Positions 47,226-56,103 of a stretch of DNA of 64,000 nucleotides are shown in pieces (the stretch's first letter is position 1; each line of letters opens with the position of its first letter). Origin of the DNA: Hyphomicrobiaceae bacterium (GTDB taxonomy: Bacteria > Pseudomonadota > Alphaproteobacteria > Rhizobiales > Hyphomicrobiaceae); contig JAJFHG010000049.1 of the NCBI GenBank assembly GCA_021775735.1, positions 1-64,000 of the forward strand, in the 5' to 3' direction. Both the position numbers and the translations under genes were made by a program. A model generated the notes under the pieces. That model was not told the origin of the DNA. It saw only the letters and a list, made by a program, of their open reading frames with translations, and did no database searches.

Positions 47226-47747
47226 ATGGACGGGTCTGAGGATCGCCAAAGGGTAGAGAGAACGCCTGAAATTGGTGTCTCAGGCAGGGCCAAACCAGAA
47301 GTTGCAGACATCGCAATAACCCGCGATGAAATTGCAGCATTGGTCGATAAATTTTACGATCGTGTTTGGGCACATCCGCGACTTGGACCCATTTTCTCAT
47401 CACGCTTAGAGAGCGATCGCGCCAATCATCTCGTGCGTATGAAACAGTTCTGGGCGTCAGTATTGTTACGCTCGGGTGAATATCATGGGCGCCCCGTGCC
47501 AAAACACAAAGCTATTACCGAAGCTCAAGATGTCGACTTTGCCCATTGGCTGGAATTGTTTCATGCCACGGCTCATGACGTGTTGCAGTTCGAAACAGCA
47601 AGTCAGGTGATCGCTAAAGCTGAGCAAATTGCTCAGAGCTTATGGCTCGCCATGTTTGGTGGCGTCGGTGAGAGTCCACCGTCGTGGCTGAAGGGGCCGG
47701 ATTATCTTGCAAAGCATCTCCAAGGTGAAGTGAGGGAAATCTCATAA
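47226..47747 (+). CDS. Group III truncated haemoglobin
   Basis: A 173-residue globin with a variable N-terminal 40 residues and the group III trHb pattern: VDKFYDRVWAHPRLGPIF, HLVRMKQFWASVLLRSGEYHGRPVPKH, then FAHWLELFHATAHDVL. Members bind O2 and NO, and the Campylobacter protein (Ctb) moderates oxygen supply under NO stress. It faces an NsrR-like gene and is followed by a ThiS-like gene whose ATG overlaps its stop (TAATG), so the two are coupled. Confidence 0.88.
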   Translation: MDGSEDRQRVERTPEIGVSGRAKPEVADIAITRDEIAALVDKFYDRVWAHPRLGPIFSSRLESDRANHLVRMKQFWASVLLRSGEYHGRPVPKHKAITEAQDVDFAHWLELFHATAHDVLQFETASQVIAKAEQIAQSLWLAMFGGVGESPPSWLKGPDYLAKHLQGEVREIS

Positions 47748-48073
47748 TGACGAAGGCAACCATTGGCCATAATAGTGAAGCAGCGGAAATCTCAATTGAG
47801 ACACGCTTGTTCAACAGTCTGTCACAATACGCAGAAGCTGGTGGTTGGCGTCAGTCGCTGAAACTGCCACCTGGAAGCCGCATTGGTGATATCGTGCGCT
47901 TACTTGGTCTGCCGCACCCAGAGATTTTTTTGGTGATGCGCAACGGGCGCGACGTAACGCCAGGTCTGGTTGGTGATCAGGTCAGCCTTGATGTTGAATT
48001 GAGCGATGGAGATGTCATCGCCTTTTCAGGGCCAGTTCCCTACAGTTACGGTTTTGGGGCTCCCGTTGTTTAA
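47747..48073 (+). CDS. ThiS/MoaD-like ubiquitin-fold protein without terminal GG
   Basis: A 108-residue protein with the beta-grasp pattern of MoaD/ThiS: ETRLFNSLSQYA, LPPGSRIGDIVRLLGLP, FLVMRNGRDV and LSDGDVIAFSGPV. It ends in SYGFGAPVV instead of the GG that accepts sulphur in true MoaD or ThiS, so a sulphur carrier role is doubtful. The N-terminal TKATIGHNSE is a motif common in Hyphomicrobiales hypotheticals. It is translationally coupled to the haemoglobin gene and likely under the same NO control. Confidence 0.75.
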   Translation: MTKATIGHNSEAAEISIETRLFNSLSQYAEAGGWRQSLKLPPGSRIGDIVRLLGLPHPEIFLVMRNGRDVTPGLVGDQVSLDVELSDGDVIAFSGPVPYSYGFGAPVV

Positions 48074-48160
48074 AGCGGCTTGATCTTGGTTCGCCATTGC
48101 TACCAATCGTTTACGCGTTTATTGCTGCTGCTCGGATGAGCAACACGTGCACACGGCCAA

Positions 48161-49381
48161 ATGGCGAGCAAAATGTTTTCCATACACGCGATGATTAACG
48201 GTGACGTTGGTTCACCGTTTGCGAAATTGCGCGCGCTGTTGGCAGATGTCCCGCCTGGCATGACGCCAACGATTGATCTCAGCCTTGGCGAACCGCGTGA
48301 ACAGATGCCTGATTTTATATCTGAGGCGTTGGCCGAAGCGACACCTAGCCTTGCCAAATATCCAACAATGCGCGGCACAAGCGCATTGCGCCTCGCGATT
48401 GCCAATTGGGCAAGCCGGCGTTATGGGGCTGAATTTAAGTTAGAGCCTGACCGTGAGATTTTACCCTGTAATGGATCGCGCGAAGGTTTGTTTTACGCCT
48501 GCTTTGCAGCGGTTGCGCGCAAGCCTGTTTCAGGTCGTCCAGCCGTATTGATGTGCAATCCGTTTTATCAGGTCTATTTGGGTGGTGCGTTGGCGGCGGG
48601 TGCGGAACCCATATTTCTAAATGCGACTCAAGCAACAGGTCATTTGCCTAACCTTGATGAGATTGAGCGTCACCCTCAACTCTTAGAACGTACGGTTGCA
48701 TTTTATCTTTGCTCCCCGGCCAATCCACAAGGCGCAATTGCAAGCGCAGCCTATCTGGAACGGGCTCTCGAGTTGGCGCGACGCTATGACTTCATGCTGT
48801 TTGTTGATGAGTGCTACGCGGAGATCTATGCCGATCAACCACCACCAGGTGCTTTGGCCGTCGCTCAGAACACAACCGACAGCTTTCGCAATGTCGTCGT
48901 TTTTCATTCATTGTCAAAGCGATCGAATTTGCCAGGTCTGAGGTCTGGCTTTTCTGCGGGCGATGGCGCGTTTCATGATCAACTTTTTCAGATCAGAAAT
49001 TTAGCAGGTCCACAAATGCCGGGGCTGATACAACACGCCTCTGCGCAAGTTTGGGCTGATGATGATCACGTCAGAGCTAACCGATTGGCTTATCGACAAA
49101 AATTTGATCTTTGCGACGAGCTCCTGACAGGTAAATTTGGCTATCAGCGACCTGAAGGTGGGTTTTTTCTGTGGCTCGATATGCACCAATTTGGCAGTTC
49201 TGGTGAGGCTACAGTAACCATATGGAAACGCTTCGGCGTCAAGGTCATTCCTGGTGCCGAATTGGCTCAACATGGACTGGATGGCAGTAACCCAGGGGCA
49301 GGATATGTCCGGGTTGCGCTGGTTCATGACAGAGCGACACTCAAAGAGGCACTGGAACGTATAGTATCAGTTGCTGCGTAA
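48161..49381 (+). CDS. dapC: PLP-dependent aminotransferase, probably succinyldiaminopimelate aminotransferase
   Basis: A 406-residue fold-type I aminotransferase: SLGEPREQMPDFI, KYPTMRGTSALRLAIANW, CNGSREGLFYA, YLCSPANPQG, FVDECYAEIY and the PLP Lys in SLSKRSNLPGLRSG (Lys253). The residues match alphaproteobacterial enzymes annotated as N-succinyldiaminopimelate aminotransferase of lysine and peptidoglycan synthesis, but related aminotransferases look similar. ATGs at 48173 and 48191 are also possible starts. ftsK begins 18 bp downstream. Confidence 0.82.
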   Translation: MASKMFSIHAMINGDVGSPFAKLRALLADVPPGMTPTIDLSLGEPREQMPDFISEALAEATPSLAKYPTMRGTSALRLAIANWASRRYGAEFKLEPDREILPCNGSREGLFYACFAAVARKPVSGRPAVLMCNPFYQVYLGGALAAGAEPIFLNATQATGHLPNLDEIERHPQLLERTVAFYLCSPANPQGAIASAAYLERALELARRYDFMLFVDECYAEIYADQPPPGALAVAQNTTDSFRNVVVFHSLSKRSNLPGLRSGFSAGDGAFHDQLFQIRNLAGPQMPGLIQHASAQVWADDDHVRANRLAYRQKFDLCDELLTGKFGYQRPEGGFFLWLDMHQFGSSGEATVTIWKRFGVKVIPGAELAQHGLDGSNPGAGYVRVALVHDRATLKEALERIVSVAA

Positions 49382-49399
49382 GAGTTTCGTTCGCCCCCC

Positions 49400-52300
49400 A
49401 TGGCCATTGACACCACTGACTATCATTATCAGCGCTTTTTTCCGTCCACAGTTGAAGACAAACTGGTTGGTTTGATCAGCCGTTTTGCGGGCGCTGTCAC
49501 GCTTGTGTTCATTGCATTTGTATGGCTGAGCCTTGCAACGTGGACAACACGTGACCCAAGCCTGACACTGGCAACGAGTGGCCCGGTTCATAATCTTGGT
49601 GGTGCGCCGGGTGCAATTATCGCAGACCTGTTATTGCAAATGCTTGGTTTTGCATCTGTTGTAGCGCTCTTGGCGCCAATGTTCTGGTGTGTCGAGCTGA
49701 TTTCGGTACGACAAGTGATGAGCTTTCGTTCCAAGGTCGCGTTCTACCCGCTATCTGTTTTGGTCATTTCCGGTGCTTTGTCAGCGCTGCCGGCGTCCGC
49801 TACGTGGCCTATTGAACATGGCTACGGCGGGATTTTAGGTGATTTTGTTTTCGGGCTGGTTGCAGGCTTTTTCTCAGCCATCAATCCTGCGCGTGCTGGC
49901 GCTGCAACAGGCGTGTTACTGGCTGCCATTGGCACCTCAACGATGATGCATTCCATCGGACTTGAGATTAAAGATCTCTATCGCATCTTGTTCCAACCCA
50001 TTCGAGGCCTGAATTGGCGCGAGACAGCAGGCTCATGGCAGCATTCGCTGTTAAGTGAAGCAAAGCGTTTGCGGGAAGGTGTTCGCGACACCTTGGAAAC
50101 GGAATGGCCAACCGTTGATGATGAGACACCGGACGGGGATGCAAAGGCGCGCGCCAACGATGACTTAGCGCCAAACGACAATCGTGCACGGAAAACAAAT
50201 AAATCAGATACTGAAACATCAGAGGTTACACCAGCGCCGAAGATCATCGTGGCCGGAGCAGTGCAAACTCAAACAGTGCCTAGGTCTCAAAACCCCGTAC
50301 TCCAGCAGATGGTTCCTCAGGGCGCACCTCAGCACACGGTCGCTTCACCAATGCCAGCAGGCCACCACAATCAACATGCGCCTGCGATGACATCAGGCCA
50401 ACCAAGACCCCATCCAGGTCAAATGATGCGCAGCGCATGGCTTAACCTGGTGCGACCAAATCCTGTGTTGCAGCGTATGCCGCAGATGGCACCGGTGCGC
50501 CAACAACAGGGTCCGCCTGCGTCTGTTGCAGTAGGCCAAGCAAATCAGCAGCCTGTCCTGCCGCCTACAACCCCTCATCCCGTGTCTAGCCTGTTTGATG
50601 ATCAACAAAGGGTTCAGTCATCAACGCCTGTAAACGCAGCTCAGACGACACCAAACTTCGCACCCCCAAGGCCGCCAGCAGGCGCTCAGTCGCAGCTAAA
50701 CCGTGCAAGTGACGTGGAGTCGCGGTCAACGATTGCCGAGAAGTTTGCAGCCCACATTACAAATGGCTCAGACTTCGATGCCGATGACGACCCTGATGAT
50801 GTTGACGAAACCAGCCGTGCAATTGCGCGTCGATTTGCGCCTGCGTCAGCAAATATATCTCGAGATACACCACCATCTGTCGCGCCAGTCACACCTGCCG
50901 ATCCTCAAAGTTCTGGGATGCAATCTGGTACTGTGCTGCCGTCTTTGATGAAAACGAAAGTTTCTGGTGCCCGCAAAGGTCGCCATATCCTTCCGTCGAC
51001 AAAACTGTTGGCACGGGCTGAAGTACCGCAAACTATGCCCGATCTGAGCCCAGAAGTTTTGCGCCGGAAAGCGGAAGATTTGCAAACGGTTCTGGCTGAT
51101 TTCGGTGTTAAAGGTGCGGTTAAAAATATTCGCCCCGGCCCTGTTGTTACACTGTATGAATTTGAACCCGCGCGCGGCATAAAATCATCACGCGTCATCG
51201 GCCTTGCAGATGATATCGCGCGTTCAATGAGTGCAATATCTGCGCGTGTTGCAGTTGTCCCTGGTCGCAATGTGATCGGCATTGAGCTGCCGAATGCAGA
51301 ACGACGTCCCGTACTTTTACGAGAGCTGTTGGATGCCAATGCCTATCGCAGTTCAGGCGCTGCCTTGCCGTTGACGCTGGGTAAATCCATTGGTGGTGAA
51401 CCTGTGATTGCGGACTTGGCACGCATGCCGCATCTGCTGGTCGCTGGCACAACCGGGTCGGGTAAGTCGGTTGGCGTCAATGCAATGGTCTTGTCGATCC
51501 TGTTCAAGCACACACCTGATACCTGTCGGTTACTCATGATCGATCCGAAGATGCTCGAGCTTTCAGTTTACAATGACATCCCGCATCTTCTATCGCCCGT
51601 GATTACAGATCCGCAAAAAGCCGTTGTTGCGCTTAATTGGGCCGTGCGCGAGATGGAAGAACGTTACAAGCGGATGAGTAAATTGTCGGTGCGCAACATC
51701 GGTGTTTACAATAATCGTGTGCGCAACGCTAAGACGCGCGGCGAGAGCTTATCGCGGACAGTGCACACGGGGTTTGATGCTTCAGGTCAAGCGACGTATG
51801 AAGACCAAACCATGGAGCTTGATGAGCTGCCGCACATCATCATTGTGGTCGATGAGTTTGCTGACTTGATGCTGGTGGCAGGTAAAGACATTGAAGCGGC
51901 TATTCAACGCTTGGCACAAATGGCTCGCGCGGCTGGCATTCATTTGATCATGGCCACGCAGCGCCCTTCAGTTGATGTTATCACCGGGACCATCAAAGCA
52001 AATTTCCCAACGCGGATTAGCTTTAAAGTTACCTCCAAAGTGGACAGTCGTACGATCCTCAATGAACAAGGTGCAGAACAACTCTTAGGTCAGGGTGACA
52101 TGCTCTATGCCTCAGGGTCAGGCCAGACTTTGCGCGTTCACGGACCGTTTGTTTCCGATGATGAAGTTGAGGCTGTTGCCGGCCATCTCAAAGAGCAGGG
52201 TACTCCATCGTATGTTGCTGAAGTGACAGAAGCACCTGAACCGGCAGAAGACCAAGGTGCAAACAAAGCGTCAGCGAGCGATGACATCTATGACCAGGCA

Positions 52301-52495
52301 CTGGCCATCGTATTGCGCGACCGCAAAGCCTCGACAAGCTATATCCAACGCAGATTATCGATCGGCTACAACCGTGCGGCTGATCTGATCGAGCGGATGG
52401 AAGATGAGGGTGTGATCGGTCCTGCTGGCAGTGGCGGCAAACGAGAAATTCTGTTGTCTGCCTCGACAACGGGATCATCAGAAAACGTGGCCTAA
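49400..52495 (+). CDS. ftsK: DNA translocase FtsK
   Basis: A 1031-residue translocase: four or so membrane helices in the first 170 residues, a long Pro/Gln/Asp-rich linker (about 230-530), the RecA-like motor with [13 protein letters not shown] (about 683-695) and [13 protein letters not shown], and a C-terminal gamma winged helix ([21 protein letters not shown]) that reads KOPS. It pumps the terminus region through the septum for resolution by XerCD. lolA follows 195 bp later. Confidence 0.96.
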   Translation: MAIDTTDYHYQRFFPSTVEDKLVGLISRFAGAVTLVFIAFVWLSLATWTTRDPSLTLATSGPVHNLGGAPGAIIADLLLQMLGFASVVALLAPMFWCVELISVRQVMSFRSKVAFYPLSVLVISGALSALPASATWPIEHGYGGILGDFVFGLVAGFFSAINPARAGAATGVLLAAIGTSTMMHSIGLEIKDLYRILFQPIRGLNWRETAGSWQHSLLSEAKRLREGVRDTLETEWPTVDDETPDGDAKARANDDLAPNDNRARKTNKSDTETSEVTPAPKIIVAGAVQTQTVPRSQNPVLQQMVPQGAPQHTVASPMPAGHHNQHAPAMTSGQPRPHPGQMMRSAWLNLVRPNPVLQRMPQMAPVRQQQGPPASVAVGQANQQPVLPPTTPHPVSSLFDDQQRVQSSTPVNAAQTTPNFAPPRPPAGAQSQLNRASDVESRSTIAEKFAAHITNGSDFDADDDPDDVDETSRAIARRFAPASANISRDTPPSVAPVTPADPQSSGMQSGTVLPSLMKTKVSGARKGRHILPSTKLLARAEVPQTMPDLSPEVLRRKAEDLQTVLADFGVKGAVKNIRPGPVVTLYEFEPARGIKSSRVIGLADDIARSMSAISARVAVVPGRNVIGIELPNAERRPVLLRELLDANAYRSSGAALPLTLGKSIGGEPVIADLARMPHLLVAGTTGSGKSVGVNAMVLSILFKHTPDTCRLLMIDPKMLELSVYNDIPHLLSPVITDPQKAVVALNWAVREMEERYKRMSKLSVRNIGVYNNRVRNAKTRGESLSRTVHTGFDASGQATYEDQTMELDELPHIIIVVDEFADLMLVAGKDIEAAIQRLAQMARAAGIHLIMATQRPSVDVITGTIKANFPTRISFKVTSKVDSRTILNEQGAEQLLGQGDMLYASGSGQTLRVHGPFVSDDEVEAVAGHLKEQGTPSYVAEVTEAPEPAEDQGANKASASDDIYDQALAIVLRDRKASTSYIQRRLSIGYNRAADLIERMEDEGVIGPAGSGGKREILLSASTTGSSENVA

Positions 52496-52690
52496 AGCGG
52501 GTGCGAAACGTCACAGCCTGGACACAACCCACAAAGACGCTCTTAATTGACGTTCTAAAGCCGCAAAAACGCTGGCATGGTGCGGATTGGCAATGTTGAG
52601 TCGCCTAGATCTGGACGTAATGATAGGAAAAGACGACAGTTCAGCACAAACCGGGTGTTTGGTGCCGTTGGCTTTGAAGGGTTCAAGGGA

Positions 52691-53392
52691 ATGACGTGGA
52701 AATGTGCGCTTGTCGTGGCGATGTGTGGTTTGGTGGGCTTGGCCTCACCAGCGAGCTCCAAAGATAAACCAGCCAACGGAGCAGCTGGTTCGGGCTGGAG
52801 CGCAGAAGTTGCGCGACGCGGCACGGCAGGCCTGGTTCTCAACGAGCGTCAAACCGCGCTGATCAACGAAGTGACCGGTTATTTCAATGGTCTTGGTGAT
52901 CTAAAAGGTAAGTTCATTCAATACGTGCAAGGCAAACGTCCCATGCGCGGCAAATTCATGATGCAGCGCCCCGGCAAATTTCGCTTTGACTACAATAAGC
53001 CTAGCCGGCAAGTGATTATTTCAGATGGAAATTATCTGGCCATTCAAGACTATGATCTCAACAACGAAGATCGCGTTGAGCTTGACCAAACGCCGTTTAG
53101 GTTATTGCTGCGTAAGAATGTTAATTTGCTGCGCGATGCGTTGATTACCGGCGTAGAGGAAACTGACGAAAAGATCATTCTTGGCATTCGCGACAAGGAC
53201 ACCACCACGCCTGGCCACATCAAGTTGATCTTTGTGCGCAAGCCAACGTTAGAGCTTGATGAGTGGTTGACCAAGGATGCACAGGGTCAGGATACGCGCG
53301 TTGTGGTTGGCAATTTGGTGAAGGACGAGAAAATCCCCGCCAAGATGTTCAAAATCAAGCCGGTTGGATTGCTGGACAACAGACTGCAATAG
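52691..53392 (+). CDS. lolA: Outer-membrane lipoprotein carrier protein LolA
   Basis: A 233-residue periplasmic protein with a signal peptide (TWKCALVVAMCGLVGLASPAS) and the LolA core: LKGKFIQYVQGKRPMRGKFMMQRPGKFRFDY and FFQ-like strands through KLIFVRKPTLELDEWLTKDAQG. It ferries lipoproteins from LolCDE to the outer membrane. The frame opens at 52577, but the ATG at 52691 after GAAGGG gives a proper signal peptide. It is next to ftsK, a frequent order. Confidence 0.9.
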   Translation: MTWKCALVVAMCGLVGLASPASSKDKPANGAAGSGWSAEVARRGTAGLVLNERQTALINEVTGYFNGLGDLKGKFIQYVQGKRPMRGKFMMQRPGKFRFDYNKPSRQVIISDGNYLAIQDYDLNNEDRVELDQTPFRLLLRKNVNLLRDALITGVEETDEKIILGIRDKDTTTPGHIKLIFVRKPTLELDEWLTKDAQGQDTRVVVGNLVKDEKIPAKMFKIKPVGLLDNRLQ

Positions 53393-53557
53393 TGGCTGTG
53401 TCGGACTGCCTTAGGTTGATTTGCTCTCGGGGTGATTAACTTTGAACGGTTTAGAGCCTAAGCCGCAAAAAGGCACTCTTCTGCGCGAAACCAACGACTC
53501 AAAGCTGTGGCGAAAATAGCGCAAAGCAAATGCTCAGCTGTGGAAACACTGGCATAA

Positions 53558-53579
53558 CTGATCACATTTTCGTGATCAG
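53558..53579. promoter_or_regulatory. Inverted repeat, possible operator upstream of small RNA C
   Basis: CTGATCAC (53558-53565), 6 bp spacer, GTGATCAG (53572-53579). A perfect 8+8 bp dyad about 35 bp upstream of a -10-like TATCTT; the regulator is unknown. Confidence 0.4.
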
Positions 53580-53626
53580 GGTGGATGATATCTTCAAAGG
53601 TGTGCCACTTCGTCCTATCTTATAGG

Positions 53627-53772
53627 CCATGCAGGGCGCGTCGACTCCTAAAAATCGGTAGTCCCCCCCGTCTAGCCGACAGACGCAACCTGAGGCATCG
53701 GATCCCTCCCGATGTCGCGCAATACATAGCGCCGATAGAGCCCAACCCTGTCCCCCCAGGGTTGGGTTTTTT
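53627..53772 (+). ncRNA. Candidate small RNA C (C-rich motifs)
   Basis: A gene-free stretch between lolA and the cyclic-nucleotide-binding gene (the whole 409 bp gap 53393-53801 has no supported ORF). A possible promoter is TTCAAA (53593-53598), 17 bp, TATCTT (53616-53621). The RNA would hold an AGTCCCCCCC run (53660-53669), a hairpin GTCT/AGAC, a second hairpin CATCGG/CCGATG (53696-53714) with loop ATCCCTC, and an intrinsic terminator at 53741-53772 whose loop is TCCCCC. C-rich single-stranded parts recall the tandem RNAs near 3.3 kb. Confidence 0.45.
53741..53772 (+). terminator. Intrinsic terminator of small RNA candidate C
   Basis: Perfect 10 bp stem (53741-53750 with 53757-53766), loop TCCCCC, followed by TTTTTTCTTTT on the plus strand. 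The only upstream plus-strand gene is lolA, 350 bp away. Confidence 0.85.
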
Positions 53773-53801
53773 CTTTTAGGCAAGCTTGTAGGTGTTGTGT
53801 G

Positions 53802-54416
53802 TTAGTTGACTCGGGCTGCAGTCGTCTCGGCCGGGCTGGTCTGCGTGCCTTGGAATGTTTGAGTGGTGGAAGAAGACGGTGCGTGCTCCTCCTCCTCGCT
53901 TGCCATCACCACGGGCTTAGCTGTTCCGGCAACGTCGTCTACATCTACATCATGCTTTGCCGCTGTTGAAGTCGGTGCAGCGATCGTTGCCCGCATCTCT
54001 GCTGCCAAGTCATTCAATCTTGAAGCAATCCTTGAGACGAAGTGGTCGGCCAGTCGCGGGTCTTCACCCATGAAAGCCTCGATCATTGCACGGTGAAATT
54101 TAAGGGCTTTTACTGGCTCGTCTGCAACGACTGAAAGATAATGCGTCGTTTCAACCAACATCGCCATCTCACCAACCAGTGATCCAGGACCAATGGGATC
54201 GTAAGGGTGCGTACTGGAAAACGCATTAAATTGGGTGGCGCGTCCCGTGACCACAAGGATTGCAGCATCGCCTAACTCGCCATTTTGAATAAGAGCTTCG
54301 CCCGGTTCATAAACGACGCGTTCAGCGCGTTGCACAAGCTCCGACATTTGTTCTGGCTCGAGTCCATGAAACAGTGGCACCTTTAACGCAGAGCCTATGA
54401 TTGGCTGGAGTGTCAT
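53802..54416 (-). CDS. Cyclic-nucleotide-binding domain protein without DNA-binding domain
   Basis: A 204-residue protein with one cNMP-binding domain (about 13-125: VPLFHGLEPEQMSELVQRAERVVYEPGEALIQNGELGDAAILVV, GSLVGEMAMLVETTHY) but no C-terminal helix-turn-helix. The phosphate-binding PGSLVGEMAML is intact-like, though the ligand Arg is replaced by the TTHYLSV sequence, so ligand binding is uncertain. The last 60 residues are acidic and Ser/Thr-rich. It may act as a soluble sensor. Function unknown; it neighbours a response regulator but is 200 bp away. Confidence 0.8.
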   Translation of the reverse strand: MTLQPIIGSALKVPLFHGLEPEQMSELVQRAERVVYEPGEALIQNGELGDAAILVVTGRATQFNAFSSTHPYDPIGPGSLVGEMAMLVETTHYLSVVADEPVKALKFHRAMIEAFMGEDPRLADHFVSRIASRLNDLAAEMRATIAAPTSTAAKHDVDVDDVAGTAKPVVMASEEEEHAPSSSTTQTFQGTQTSPAETTAARVN

Positions 54417-54617
54417 CGTGAAAATAATCCCAACAAGTGAAAATGCCTATGCGTTGGCCAAAAGGTCAAAGCCGCACGGCATTTGTGATCACGGACCAAA
54501 AAGGCGTACCAAGCGCCTTAGTTAGCCGATAGCTGGGGTGATTCGGTATCTAACGTCCAGTTGCGCGCTTGGAGATGTGGATGGGGAGAGGAAAACTCTG
54601 AACCCTTTGCCTCTGCT

Positions 54618-55304
54618 TTAAGGAACCAATCTGTAGCCACCAGATTCAGTCACCAGAATCTCTGCGTTGGACGGGTCCTTTTCGATTTTCTGACGCAGGC
54701 GATATATGTGCGTTTCGAGTGTATGTGTGGTGACACCTGCGTTGTAGCCCCACACTTCGTGTAACAGCACATCACGGGACACCACAGATTCGCCCGAGCG
54801 ATATAGAAACTTCAAAATGGAGGTTTCTTTTTCCGTCAAGCGAATTTTGGTTTTCTTGTCGTCAGCCAGAAGTTTAGATGCTGGCTTGAACATGTACGGA
54901 CCAATTTTGAAAACGGCATCTTCGCTTTGTTCGTGTTGGCGCAGCTGAGCGCGGATGCGGGCCAGCAAGACAGCGAATTTAAATGGCTTGGTCACATAAT
55001 CATTCGCTCCAGCGTCAAGCCCTAGGATTTGGTCTGCGTCAGAATCATTTCCGGTCAACATAATGATCGGATTTTTGAAACCAGATTTTCTGAGAAGGCG
55101 CACTGCCTCACGGCCATCCATATCAGGCAATCCGACATCAAACACGACCAAATCAGGCTGGCTTTCCTTGGCCTGGTCTACGCCTGTCGATGCCGTATTG
55201 GCTTCCGTAACGTCAAATTCCTGTTGCAGGGCTAGCTGGTCTTTGAGGGAGCCGCGCAAATCCTCATCGTCATCGACAAGAAGGATCTTTCGTGCAGTGC
55301 TCAT
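54618..55304 (-). CDS. OmpR-family response regulator (CenR-like?)
   Basis: A 228-residue response regulator: receiver with KILLVDDDED, phosphoacceptor Asp56 in DLVVFDVG, ANDYVTKPF, and a C-terminal OmpR/PhoB winged helix (VSRDVLLHEVWGYNAGVTTHTLETHIYRLRQKIE). No sensor kinase gene adjoins it. In Hyphomicrobiales an essential envelope regulator, CenR, is of this type; that identity is only a guess. The ATG at 55304 follows GGAGCG. It is divergent from an L,D-transpeptidase gene. Confidence 0.88.
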   Translation of the reverse strand: MSTARKILLVDDDEDLRGSLKDQLALQQEFDVTEANTASTGVDQAKESQPDLVVFDVGLPDMDGREAVRLLRKSGFKNPIIMLTGNDSDADQILGLDAGANDYVTKPFKFAVLLARIRAQLRQHEQSEDAVFKIGPYMFKPASKLLADDKKTKIRLTEKETSILKFLYRSGESVVSRDVLLHEVWGYNAGVTTHTLETHIYRLRQKIEKDPSNAEILVTESGGYRLVP

Positions 55305-55390
55305 GCGTGTTCGCTCCGGTGGTCGTTTTTTAATTGGACTGCCATGGGGCAGCACCCTTATCTCTTAGCAAATCTTGTCCTGACAATAAA

Positions 55391-55945
55391 ATGGTCAGAA
55401 AGCGAGTGCGTAAAATGCACAACCGGCGTCAGCCCCGTCAACTATTCGTGAGGTCGTTATCCAAAGGAGTAAGCCAGGGTTTTTTAGATCTTGGTTTCAC
55501 GCGCATTCCTTGTGCGTTGGGCCGGTCTGGTATGCGGGCCATAAAACGGGAAGGTGATGGCGCCACGCCCTTGGGCCGGTTTTGTACCCTGTCGTTCTAT
55601 TTCCGTGCAGATCGCACACCGCGCCCCATGACCGCCCTGCCCGTATCGCCTCTTCATCCGAACGATGGCTGGTGTGATGCATCGTCTGATCGCAACTACA
55701 ACCGTCCAGTTCGCCACCCCTATCCTACAAGTGCGGAACGGCTATGGCGGCACGATAACCTTTACGATGTGATCGGTATATTGGATTATAATATTGTGCC
55801 GCGGCGCCGCGGACGGGGCAGTGCTATTTTCCTACATATTGCACATCCGGACTACAGACCAACGGAGGGCTGCATTGCAGTTTGTGCCCCCGATATGAAA
55901 CGGCTGCTAACTTGGCTTGGACCCAAGACAGAATTCTGGATTTAA
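55391..55945 (+). CDS. L,D-transpeptidase family protein (YkuD-like)
   Basis: About 184 residues with the YkuD-type motifs HPYPTSAERLWRHDNLYDVIG and the catalytic Cys in IFLHIAHPDYRPTEGCIAV; the usual Arg after the Cys motif is not present, as in the short alphaproteobacterial branch. Such enzymes form 3-3 cross-links or attach proteins to peptidoglycan. No signal peptide is clear; the start may be 55334, 55391 or 55415. Opposite the response regulator gene, which might control it. Confidence 0.82.
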   Translation: MVRKRVRKMHNRRQPRQLFVRSLSKGVSQGFLDLGFTRIPCALGRSGMRAIKREGDGATPLGRFCTLSFYFRADRTPRPMTALPVSPLHPNDGWCDASSDRNYNRPVRHPYPTSAERLWRHDNLYDVIGILDYNIVPRRRGRGSAIFLHIAHPDYRPTEGCIAVCAPDMKRLLTWLGPKTEFWI

Positions 55946-56059
55946 CCTGCGCCGTTTTGCATAGGAGAAGATCCAGATGATCTCTCATCTGGACCTTCAA
56001 GCGAACGCGGGCCAATTGGGGGAAGAAATGCGTTCGCATTAGGACTGTGTGTGTGGCCA

Positions 56060-56097
56060 AAAGGTAAAAGGTCCCAGCAGGCGATCGCCCGCTGGGA
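56060..56097 (-). terminator. Intrinsic terminator of glnK-amtB
   Basis: Stem TCCCAGC (56072-56078) with GCTGGGA (56091-56097), extended by GCGATCGC, then CCTTTTACCTTTT on the minus strand, just after the amtB stop. Confidence 0.65.
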
Positions 56098-56103
56098 TTG
56101 TTT

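Noticed and set aside
47747-48073. True MoaD or ThiS sulphur carrier
   Set aside because: The obligatory C-terminal GG is missing and no molybdopterin or thiamine genes are near.
54417-54617. Hairpin AAGGCG/GCGCCTT near 54500 as a terminator
   Set aside because: The stem is short and no U-tract follows on either strand.
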